Of a stretch of 11,432 bases of DNA, positions 1-5,430 are shown one piece after another. Within the stretch, counting starts at the first letter, position 1; every line of letters starts with the position of its first letter. Source of the stretch: Acidobacteriota bacterium (lineage in GTDB: Bacteria > Acidobacteriota > Terriglobia > Acidiferrales > UBA7541); the NCBI GenBank assembly GCA_028876695.1, contig JAGWRH010000054.1, positions 1-11,432 of the forward strand, in the 5' to 3' direction. The notes under the pieces were generated by a model, which worked only from the letters and a program-made list of their open reading frames with translations, was not told where the DNA came from and did not search any database. The translations under genes and the position numbers were made by a program.

Positions 1-504
1 AACACGACCCTTTACATTCCCTTGTACGAATCCTGCCAGGATTTTACGTGGATTCCGCGCGGCGCCCCGCAAACGGCGGAGGGCGGGAGCGACATGCATT
101 TCGTCCTCCATCCGCGGCCGGATAGCGATGGCAATATCGGGCGCCTTGAGGCGATCGATCTTGCGACGAAAAAAGTCGCCTGGATTTATCGCCAGCGCGC
201 GGCGATGAGCAGCTCGACGCTGGCGACCGCCGGCGGCCTGGTTTTTGCCGGCTCGCGTGACCGTCGTTTTCGAGCATTCGATTCGGAGAACGGCAAGATT
301 CTGTGGCAGCGAACTTTGGGCGCTTCCATCAGTTCAACGCCGATCACGTACAGCGCGGGAGGCGAGCAATATGTCGCCGTCGTCGCTGGCAACGGCGGAC
401 CGGTGGCCTGGCCGCAGCTGACGCCGGAGATTGCAAATCCCGCCGGAGGGACGACACTGTGGGTATTCGAGCTTGCCGCTGCGGGAGATTCCGCGCAGCC
501 GTAG
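1..504 (+). CDS. PQQ-dependent dehydrogenase, C-terminal part (5' truncated)
   Basis: The reading frame is open from the first base and ends at TAG 502-504, so this is the last 167 residues of a longer protein. Two propeller-blade docking motifs are visible: GRLEAIDLATKKVAWIY and, about 45 residues on, RAFDSENGKILWQ. Between them lies the STLATAGGLVFAGS stretch, and after them ISSTPITYSAGGEQYVAVVAG; both are characteristic of the C-terminal blades of quinoprotein (PQQ) alcohol/glucose-type dehydrogenases. By family knowledge these are periplasmic enzymes that oxidise alcohols or sugars and pass electrons to a cytochrome or quinone. The catalytic Asp and Ca-binding residues lie upstream of the window, so substrate and activity cannot be judged. 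A heme c domain is not present at this C-terminus; the protein ends shortly after the last blade. Confidence 0.88.
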   Translation, partial: NTTLYIPLYESCQDFTWIPRGAPQTAEGGSDMHFVLHPRPDSDGNIGRLEAIDLATKKVAWIYRQRAAMSSSTLATAGGLVFAGSRDRRFRAFDSENGKILWQRTLGASISSTPITYSAGGEQYVAVVAGNGGPVAWPQLTPEIANPAGGTTLWVFELAAAGDSAQP

Positions 505-585
505 ATCGCTCTCCCGGGGAAGTGGAGCGAACTGCCTTGCTCAATTTATTCAAAGCGTTCCCCAGCTAAAACCTTCCGTCGTAAG

Positions 586-1536
586 ATGAGAGCTGCCATG
601 GCCAGCGCCGGCGAAAAACCCGGAGCTCCTTCCGTTCTTCGCACGGGGAATAGCAAGAGGTTTTGGTTCAGGCGCGCGCACGGTTCCGCGGTTGCTCTCA
701 TCTTCCCGCTTGCATCCGTGCTGGTGATGTTCGCCTCCGCTCCATCGGTGCGGGCGCAAGCCGGGACGGTGAACCCGCACGGGGGGCGCGGCCCGCGTTT
801 GGAGACGGCTCAGCCCGGGTTCACGGGCCCCGGAGCCTTCTCCACGATGCCATTTGATTACAGCCGCCTCATCAAAGCAGAGGCGTGCGAGAGTTGGACA
901 GCGGCGGCTGTGGACAGCCCAACGGTGAGCGTTACTCGGCTTGCCATACCGCGCAAGGCGCGCGATGAGTTTCAAAAGGCATGCGGCAAGCTGAAAGCCA
1001 ACAACTTCGCGGCCGCGGAAGATTATGCTCGTAAAGCGGTGAGTATCTACCCGGATTACGCGCCGGCCTGGGTCGTCCTTGGACAGGCGCTGACGGCCGA
1101 AAACAAACGCCAGCAAGCCATCGAGGCGTGCAAGCAGGCGATGAATGTGGATCCCACTTACGCTCCTCCCTACATCTGCCTGGCGCAATTCGCGCAGCGT
1201 GCCAATGATTGGGACGGCGTGTACACGTATTCCGACCGAGCCCGCACGGTCGATCCCGCCAACAACCCGTACGTCTATTTTTACGCAGCGACGGCCGACC
1301 TGCACCGAAAGGAATACTCAAAGGCCGAGCAAGAGGGGCTCGCCGCCGAGCAGCTCGATAACGAGAATCAAATTACGCGGCTCCACCTGCTGCTTGCGGA
1401 GATCTATCGAGCGCGGGGCGATACCGTCAACGAGGCCGCGGAACTGCGGAAGTTTCTGCAGCTTTCTCCTCACGACGGCGAGTGGCAAACAGCTCGGACG
1501 ACTCTGGCCGCGATTCAAGGCGGCACGGCGAAGTAA
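586..1536 (+). CDS. Secreted TPR-repeat protein
   Basis: A 316-residue protein. Its N-terminus is long for a signal sequence: about 33 polar or basic residues, then a hydrophobic segment (about residues 34-50) ending in a signal-peptidase-like SVRAQA (54-59). It is probably exported or anchored with a periplasmic body. Residues 60-120 are low in recognisable structure. From about 122 to 296 there are roughly five tetratricopeptide repeats, with the usual A-x-x-x-x-A and D-P helix-end signature (for example AVSIYPDYAPAWVVLGQAL, ACKQAMNVDPTYAPPYICLA and ARTVDPANNPYVYFYAA). TPRs are protein-protein scaffolds; the partner is unknown. ATG 586 gives the longest form; ATG 598 is an alternative, and neither has a clear Shine-Dalgarno. 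It lies 81 bp after the dehydrogenase gene, so co-transcription is possible but not shown. Confidence 0.85.
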   Translation: MRAAMASAGEKPGAPSVLRTGNSKRFWFRRAHGSAVALIFPLASVLVMFASAPSVRAQAGTVNPHGGRGPRLETAQPGFTGPGAFSTMPFDYSRLIKAEACESWTAAAVDSPTVSVTRLAIPRKARDEFQKACGKLKANNFAAAEDYARKAVSIYPDYAPAWVVLGQALTAENKRQQAIEACKQAMNVDPTYAPPYICLAQFAQRANDWDGVYTYSDRARTVDPANNPYVYFYAATADLHRKEYSKAEQEGLAAEQLDNENQITRLHLLLAEIYRARGDTVNEAAELRKFLQLSPHDGEWQTARTTLAAIQGGTAK

Positions 1537-1611
1537 CGCCCCTGATCTTGCGGCCGGCCGGCGCCTCGCCGCGGCTCGTCCGGGAATTTAACTGCTCGGT
1601 CGATGGGTTGC

Positions 1612-1635
1612 GCCCGGGCTTCAGAAAGCCCGGGC
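1612..1635. repeat. Perfect stem-loop between convergent genes (REP-like or bidirectional terminator)
   Basis: A perfect 10-bp inverted repeat: left arm GCCCGGGCTT (1612-1621), loop CAGA (1622-1625), right arm AAGCCCGGGC (1626-1635). It lies in the 113-bp gap between the 3' ends of the TPR gene and the minus-strand binding-protein gene, where a shared terminator is expected. There is no T-run after either arm, so it is not a classic intrinsic terminator. It may instead be a dispersed REP-type palindrome, or act by mRNA 3'-end protection. Confidence 0.55.
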
Positions 1636-1649
1636 CGCGCCCAGATGGT

Positions 1650-2534
1650 TCATTGGCTGGCTTGAGCTGCAAGTTTCTCGAAGCTGCGCTCCTTAAGGTA
1701 GTCGTCGAGGCCCCAGCGCTTCACCTGATCGAACACCTCCGCGAACTCTTCGCGCGGAATCGGCTTGTAAACGAATCGTTCGCCGCGGCCGAATCGGCTG
1801 AAGTCCCAAGGGTGGTTCGCGAACTCCGGCGGAACGGCGTTTTTCCACAGCGGAAGAAACTTCGGCAAGTCTGATTCCAGCGCGCGTTCGGCTCGATCAA
1901 GCGCCCGAAGATAACCCGTCACCACTTCCTCGGGCGAATTCTCCGGAACCCACCAGAGCGTGTGAAACGTGTCTTCGATGATCTTGCGCAGCCCGAGCTG
2001 CTCCGCCATGGCGATCTGGGGAGGCAGGAGGCTCGCTGCTTGCACTTCGCCGTCGAGAAGCGCTTTCAGTCGCGCGCCGAAGCCGCCCACGTTCAGCGTC
2101 TTGATATTCTCGAGCGGCAGATACTTTTCAAGCCGGAAAGGCACATTGAAATGGCTGCCGGCTCGCATGCCCACGGCGACAGGCACGTCCTTTAAATCTT
2201 CCGGCCTGCGGATGGACGAATCGGCGCGAACGAAAATGGCCCACGGCGATACGCCGTACGCATCGGCAACGAACCGGCCCATGCCGGCGCTGGCGTTGCA
2301 GATGCTGCCCCAAACGCATGCGCCTTGAATGACTTCTTCCCCCTCGGCGTAGGGTTTATCTTGCGGCCGCTCTAAGTAGGAAAGGTCCTTCCAACTCGAT
2401 TGCGTTCCGCGGAACGTCTTCCAGTCGAACTCCACGTTCAAACCCTCCGCTGCGAAGTACCCTTCCTGCGCCGCAACGAAGTCATTCAGGCCCATACCCT
2501 TTGGAGCGATCTTCACATTCCTTCCGTTTGCCAT
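1650..2534 (-). CDS. NMT1/ABC-type substrate-binding-fold protein without signal peptide
   Basis: A 294-residue protein resembling the NMT1/SsuA-like class of type 2 periplasmic binding proteins. Visible hallmarks are KGMGLNDFVAAQEGYFAAEGLNVEF near the N-terminus (residues 12-36), IFVRADSSIRRPEDLKDVPVAVG (100-122) and the LNVGGFGARLKALLDGEVQAASL stretch (147-169); the C-terminal half is helical. The start is set by ATG 2534, which has an AGGAG eight bases upstream on the minus strand. The frame stays open for another 483 bases, but that part runs antisense into the sigma-factor gene and has no family-like sequence. From this start there is no signal peptide or lipobox, unusual for a transport binding protein, so it may be cytoplasmic, with a ligand-sensing or enzymatic role. 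No permease or ATPase gene is nearby. The ligand is not predictable; thiamine-precursor, nitrate/sulfonate and aromatic-acid binders are all possible. Confidence 0.8.
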   Translation of the reverse strand: MANGRNVKIAPKGMGLNDFVAAQEGYFAAEGLNVEFDWKTFRGTQSSWKDLSYLERPQDKPYAEGEEVIQGACVWGSICNASAGMGRFVADAYGVSPWAIFVRADSSIRRPEDLKDVPVAVGMRAGSHFNVPFRLEKYLPLENIKTLNVGGFGARLKALLDGEVQAASLLPPQIAMAEQLGLRKIIEDTFHTLWWVPENSPEEVVTGYLRALDRAERALESDLPKFLPLWKNAVPPEFANHPWDFSRFGRGERFVYKPIPREEFAEVFDQVKRWGLDDYLKERSFEKLAAQASQ

Positions 2535-2581
2535 GATGGCGTCTCCTCTCGGCGCGGTTCCTCTCTCGCCGAAACCAAGCA

Positions 2582-2610
2582 AAGATAGTCGCCACTCGCC
2601 TCGAATGCAA
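2582..2610 (-). promoter_or_regulatory. Candidate sigma70-type promoter of the substrate-binding-fold gene
   Basis: On the minus strand, TTGCAT (plus 2605-2610) and TATCTT (plus 2582-2587) are separated by 17 bases. They match the -35 and -10 consensus at 3/6 and 4/6 positions. Transcription would start about 40 bases before ATG 2534, leaving room for the AGGAG ribosome site. The match is modest, so this is a candidate only. Confidence 0.3.
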
Positions 2611-2747
2611 TCTCGGAAGGCTGCTGGGCGGGGAAATGAGATGAAATTTAATTCAGCTTGTCGGCTGCCGCGATCACCGCTGGGGATAACCAGTGGCGCG
2701 AGTGCAGCCGTAACAGGGGGTGGACCTTTGGGGGCAGAACGCGCCAC

Positions 2748-2778
2748 GCAACTTTTTGGCCGGATGCGTGTTGGATAG
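2748..2778 (+). promoter_or_regulatory. Candidate ECF-type autoregulatory promoter of the sigma-factor gene
   Basis: GCAACTT (2748-2754, continuing into a T-run to 2757) resembles the GGAACTT -35 element of RpoE-like ECF sigma factors. Some 18 bases after it, GGATAG (2773-2778) sits where a -10 element would fall. The region lies just upstream of the ECF sigma gene, and such genes are commonly self-activated. The predicted transcript start is near 2784, which would leave a very short leader before ATG 2791; either the true translation start is further down (ATG 2815 or 2818) or this is not the promoter. Confidence 0.35.
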
Positions 2779-2790
2779 ACTGTGGAGGCT

Positions 2791-3408
2791 ATGGCCAGGT
2801 CGGACGTCCAACTGATGATGGACGTAAAAGCGGGGGACGACGAGTCCTTCGACCTGCTCTTGCGGAAGTATCGCTCGCCGCTGGTCAATTTTCTCGGCCG
2901 TATGGTGCACGACCGGGCCACCGCGGAAGATCTGGCGCAAGAGGTGTTTCTGCGCGTGTACCGGGCGCGGAAGCAGTACACTCCGAGCGCGAAGTTCACC
3001 ACGTGGCTTTTCCGCATCGCGACGAACTTGGCGCTGAATTCGGTTCGCGACCACCGGCATCAGCGCATGGAGGTCTCGATCGACGCGCCCAAGAACGACG
3101 AAGACGAATCCTTGCCGCGGGAATTGCCCGCGCGGGGAATGCGTATCGACGAGCGCATGATCGAGCGGGATCGAACCGAGTTCATCCGTCGCGCGGTGCT
3201 GGCGCTGCCCGAAAAACAGCGCGCCGCCGTGGTGCTGCACAAGTATGAAGACCTGGAATATGCGGAGATCGCTAACGTCCTGGAATGTTCGGAGAGCGCT
3301 CTGAAGTCACTACTTTTCCGGGCCTACGAATCCCTGCGGGTGCAGTTAGCTCCGATGATCGCTACCCAGCCTGTGGCAACCCCGGCAGGGAAAGGAAGGC
3401 AAGCATGA
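2791..3408 (+). CDS. ECF (RpoE-like) RNA polymerase sigma factor
   Basis: A 205-residue sigma-70 family protein with only regions 2 and 4, the ECF architecture. Region 2 covers about residues 22-90 and includes DRATAEDLAQEVFLRVYRAR (41-60, core-binding helix 2.1/2.2) and TWLFRIATNLALNSVRDHRH (71-90, -10 recognition). An acidic linker (about 99-125) follows. Region 4 covers about 130-184: ALPEKQRAAVVLHKYEDLEY, then the AEIANVLECSESALKSLLFR helix-turn-helix for -35 recognition. It directs RNA polymerase to a stress or envelope regulon. ATG 2791 is chosen because ARSDVQLM looks like the conserved N-terminus, although GGAGG (2784-2788) is only two bases upstream. GTG 2782 and ATG 2815/2818 are alternatives. 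Its stop overlaps the anti-sigma start (ATGA, 3405-3408), indicating translational coupling and balanced production. Confidence 0.92.
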   Translation: MARSDVQLMMDVKAGDDESFDLLLRKYRSPLVNFLGRMVHDRATAEDLAQEVFLRVYRARKQYTPSAKFTTWLFRIATNLALNSVRDHRHQRMEVSIDAPKNDEDESLPRELPARGMRIDERMIERDRTEFIRRAVLALPEKQRAAVVLHKYEDLEYAEIANVLECSESALKSLLFRAYESLRVQLAPMIATQPVATPAGKGRQA

Positions 3409-3932
3409 AGTGCGAAGAAGTCTCAAAAGAGCTGGTGACCTATATCGACGGCCGAACGGGCACGGGCACGCGGCGCGTCGAAGAACATCTCGCGGTCTGC
3501 GAAGCGTGCCGGACGCGCGCGGAAGAGTTTAGGAAGATCTCGATGGTGCTGGATGAGGTACCCGCAATCGAGCCGTCGTTTGGATTCGACGCGCGCTTGC
3601 GGCAGCGCATCGCCGCGCAACCGCGGCGGCCGCGCTTTGTCTGGTTTGTACGGCAGCCGCGGCTGGCGCTCTCGATGGCGCTGCTCGCGGCCTTGGCGAT
3701 CATGGTCGCGAAACTGCCTTTGGGCAATCCCGTCGCGCGGCCGGGAAGCGCTGCCGTGCAGCAGGAAGATTTCAATGCCATTAGAAACCTGGGGGTGCTC
3801 GAAAATTACGACGTGGTCACCAAGCTAGGCGCTCTTTCTGATCTCACCGCTATGCCGGCGAACGACGCGCAACCGCCGCTGCGGCAGCCCAATCAGCAGC
3901 CGAGCAGCGATGGTGGAAATGGAGGCGCATAA
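3405..3932 (+). CDS. Anti-sigma factor with zinc-finger (zf-HC2/ZAS) domain, membrane anchored
   Basis: A 175-residue protein. The N-terminal anti-sigma domain has Cys3 and the H-x3-C-x2-C motif at His28, Cys32 and Cys35 (EEHLAVCEAC), the zinc-site signature of ZAS/RsrA/ChrR-type anti-sigma factors. A single transmembrane helix spans about residues 87-103 (LALSMALLAALAIMVAK), preceded by Arg-rich sequence. The positive-inside rule therefore puts the zinc domain in the cytoplasm and the C-terminal 70 residues in the periplasm. The periplasmic part ends in a Gln/Pro/Asn/Gly-rich, probably disordered tail. It most likely sequesters the upstream sigma factor and releases it on a signal. The start at ATG 3405 overlaps the sigma stop and places Cys3 correctly; upstream in-frame starts would overlap the sigma gene by 120 bases and are rejected. 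Confidence 0.9.
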   Translation: MKCEEVSKELVTYIDGRTGTGTRRVEEHLAVCEACRTRAEEFRKISMVLDEVPAIEPSFGFDARLRQRIAAQPRRPRFVWFVRQPRLALSMALLAALAIMVAKLPLGNPVARPGSAAVQQEDFNAIRNLGVLENYDVVTKLGALSDLTAMPANDAQPPLRQPNQQPSSDGGNGGA

Positions 3933-4541
3933 GTGCGGCTGAAGATTTTTGCGACCGCTGCGGCAGCGTTGCTCCTGATGGGGACAGCGGCGGCGCCTGC
4001 ATCCGCGCAATGGGGCGCTCGCTGGCGGGCGAGAGCGGTGGCGCAGCGGCGCGCGGACGGGATGCGTCGTTCCAACGCGGGCCGGCCCAATGTCCGCAAT
4101 ATGGAGGGCCTTCCGCCAAAATGGGTGGAGAAGTTGCGGGACTTGCCCCCCTCCGAGCAGGAGCGGTTTCTGCGGAATAACGAACGGTTCCGCAATTTGC
4201 CTCCCGAGCGCCAGGAGCAGATCCGCCGGAATTTGCAGCGCTGGAATAACCTCACGCCGGAGCAAAAGCAGGCGGCGCGCAGCGCGGAAGAAGCGCTCGA
4301 GCGCATGACTCCAGAGCAGCGCGCTTACGTGCGCAATACGCTGCTGCCCAGATGGCAAGCCCTTCCCCTCGATCGCAGACAGGCGATTCGGCGTCATTTG
4401 GCGATTCTGAACAAAATGAGTCCGGCGACGCAGCAAGCTGCGCTCAATGACCCGAAATTCATGGACGGGCTCAGCCCCGACGAGCGGGATATGTTGCGCG
4501 GGTTGAATTCGCTTCGGAGTTCCGGCCCGCCCGAGAAGTGA
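3933..4541 (+). CDS. Secreted DUF3106 protein with 18-residue helical repeats
   Basis: A 202-residue protein with a clear signal peptide: MRLKIF, a hydrophobic core to about residue 20, then APASA-QW with cleavage near 25/26. After a basic Arg-rich stretch (27-56), the rest is a tandem array of about 18-residue units, each starting near an L/M-(T/S/P)-P-x-(E/Q)-(R/Q) motif: 69-86, 87-104, 105-122, 123-141, 142-159, 160-177 and 178-194. LTPEQK and MTPEQR recall the LTxxQ motif of the CpxP/Spy/CnrX periplasmic proteins. DUF3106 has no assigned biochemical function. GTG 3933 follows the anti-sigma TAA directly, with GGAGG seven bases upstream (3921-3925), an ideal spacing that fixes the start. 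Gene order suggests it senses envelope conditions for the sigma/anti-sigma pair or is a dedicated output; this is inference. Confidence 0.85.
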   Translation: MRLKIFATAAAALLLMGTAAAPASAQWGARWRARAVAQRRADGMRRSNAGRPNVRNMEGLPPKWVEKLRDLPPSEQERFLRNNERFRNLPPERQEQIRRNLQRWNNLTPEQKQAARSAEEALERMTPEQRAYVRNTLLPRWQALPLDRRQAIRRHLAILNKMSPATQQAALNDPKFMDGLSPDERDMLRGLNSLRSSGPPEK

Positions 4542-4838
4542 TTCCCGCATAGCGCCTCGCTGATCCGCTCGCTCGCTGTTCACAACTGAAACATGATCCC
4601 ATCAACTTCGCAGTGCCGAAACGCCCGACGACGGCGAATGAGCGCCTCCCTTTCGTTGCGCCAGAACTTTACCGATTCAATACATTTTCGGCGCCGTTTT
4701 GAGGTCACCCCAATGTGTAGTGGCGCCGCCGGCGCGAACTGCTAAACGTTGTGGAATTGTACGCGCGGATGTGTGCGCGGAATTTCCTCATCGGGATCGT
4801 GCCGGCGAAAGAATCTTCCTGATGTTGCAACATTCCCC
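4542..4838. other. Gene-free stretch upstream of the dcw promoter
   Basis: About 300 bases with no credible coding region on either strand. Short inverted repeats occur, for example GCGCC/GGCGC at 4723-4735 with a 3-base loop, but none is followed by a T-run, so no intrinsic terminator for the DUF3106 unit is evident. The stretch ends with a 12-bp palindrome (listed separately) immediately before the mraZ promoter. Confidence 0.5.
4822..4833. promoter_or_regulatory. Perfect 12-bp palindrome next to the mraZ promoter (candidate operator)
   Basis: ATGTTGCAACAT is a perfect dyad, centred 16-17 bp upstream of the first base of the -35 box (4839). Its position is right for a dimeric activator or repressor acting on the dcw promoter. 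No protein can be named as binding it. Confidence 0.35.
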
Positions 4839-4866
4839 TTGACATGCGGGAGAACCAGCTTACAAT
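4839..4866 (+). promoter_or_regulatory. Sigma70-type promoter of the dcw cluster (Pmra)
   Basis: A perfect -35 TTGACA (4839-4844) and a 5/6 -10 TACAAT (4861-4866) are separated by 16 bases. Transcription should start near 4873, giving a leader of about 115 bases before mraZ. It is the best promoter match in the window and lies directly before the MraZ boxes. Confidence 0.8.
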
Positions 4867-4875
4867 CGGGGTCCA

Positions 4876-4921
4876 AAGTGGTAGAAAGTGGTCGGAAGTG
4901 GCGGGAATTGAACGGGAGTGA
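4876..4921 (+). promoter_or_regulatory. MraZ operator: 10-bp-spaced direct repeats
   Basis: AAGTGG occurs three times exactly 10 bp apart (4876-4881, 4886-4891, 4896-4901). Degenerate copies follow in the same phase, AATTGA (4906-4911) and GAGTGA (4916-4921). Direct repeats with one-turn spacing just downstream of the -10 are the known arrangement of MraZ binding sites, where MraZ represses its own cluster. The repeats start at the predicted transcription start. Confidence 0.8.
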
Positions 4922-4989
4922 AGGGCGGTTCCGGGGCGAGGCTGGCGGCAATTTGAACGCGCAACGCGACACCCGAGAAGCGGTTTCCC

Positions 4990-5427
4990 ATGCTGCGGGG
5001 CAACTATTCGGCAACGGTGGACGAGAAAGGGCGGATGAAAGTTCCCGCCGATTTCCTGGCCGAGTTGCGCAAGAGCGGGAACAAATTCTACGTGACCAGC
5101 GAGACCGGCGATCGCGCGCAGGTCTATCCCATGAAAGTGTGGCTGGAGATCGAGCGCAAGCTCGCCAAGCTCGGTTCGCACAACCGGGCCAAGCAAAAAT
5201 TTTTGGCGCGTACCAATTATTACGGTCAGGTGGTCGAGGTGGATGGGCAGGGGCGCATTCTAATTCCACCCGTGCTGCGGGAATCGGCGGAGATGAAGGG
5301 CGACGTGGACGTCCAGGGGCAGCTCACGTACCTGGAAGTCTGGAACCACGCGCGATTCCTGGAGCAGTTGAACCGTAATCCGATTACGGCGGAAGACGAA
5401 AAGACGCTGGACGAACTGGGCATCTAG
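4990..5427 (+). CDS. mraZ: Transcriptional regulator MraZ
   Basis: A 145-residue protein, the usual length of the family. It has two SpoVT-AbrB half-domains, each with the conserved D-x-x-G-R loop: DEKGR at residues 11-15 followed by MKVPADF, and DGQGR at 85-89 followed by ILIPPVLRE. MraZ forms a ring-shaped oligomer that binds direct repeats upstream of itself and represses the division and cell-wall cluster; such repeats lie at 4876-4921. The N-terminus MLRGNYSATVDEKGR fits the family start, so ATG 4990 is well supported although only a weak AGAAG lies upstream (4976-4980). It is the first gene of the cluster, and its TAG is three bases before the rsmH start. Confidence 0.97.
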   Translation: MLRGNYSATVDEKGRMKVPADFLAELRKSGNKFYVTSETGDRAQVYPMKVWLEIERKLAKLGSHNRAKQKFLARTNYYGQVVEVDGQGRILIPPVLRESAEMKGDVDVQGQLTYLEVWNHARFLEQLNRNPITAEDEKTLDELGI

Positions 5428-5430
5428 CTT

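Noticed and set aside
516..563. GGGGAA/TTCCCC inverted repeat as terminator of the dehydrogenase gene
   Set aside because: Only six base pairs with a loop of about 36 bases and no following T-run.
550..1305. 251-codon minus-strand frame opposite the TPR gene
   Set aside because: The product is Arg/His-rich with no domain, and the opposite strand encodes clear TPRs.
2535..3017. N-terminal extension of the minus-strand binding-fold gene to 3017
   Set aside because: The added residues are antisense to the sigma-factor gene and show no family pattern or signal peptide; ATG 2534 has an AGGAG at correct spacing and begins right at the conserved domain.
3285..3404. Upstream start for the anti-sigma gene
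   Set aside because: It would overlap the sigma region-4 coding sequence by 120 bases; ATG 3405 gives the usual ATGA coupling and puts Cys3 at the normal place.
4723..4735. GCGCC/GGCGC hairpin as terminator after the DUF3106 gene
   Set aside because: It is short, lies nearly 200 bases after the stop and has no T-run.
4749..5378. 209-codon plus-strand frame overlapping mraZ
   Set aside because: It runs through the promoter, MraZ boxes and mraZ in another frame, and its product is low-complexity Gly/Arg-rich.
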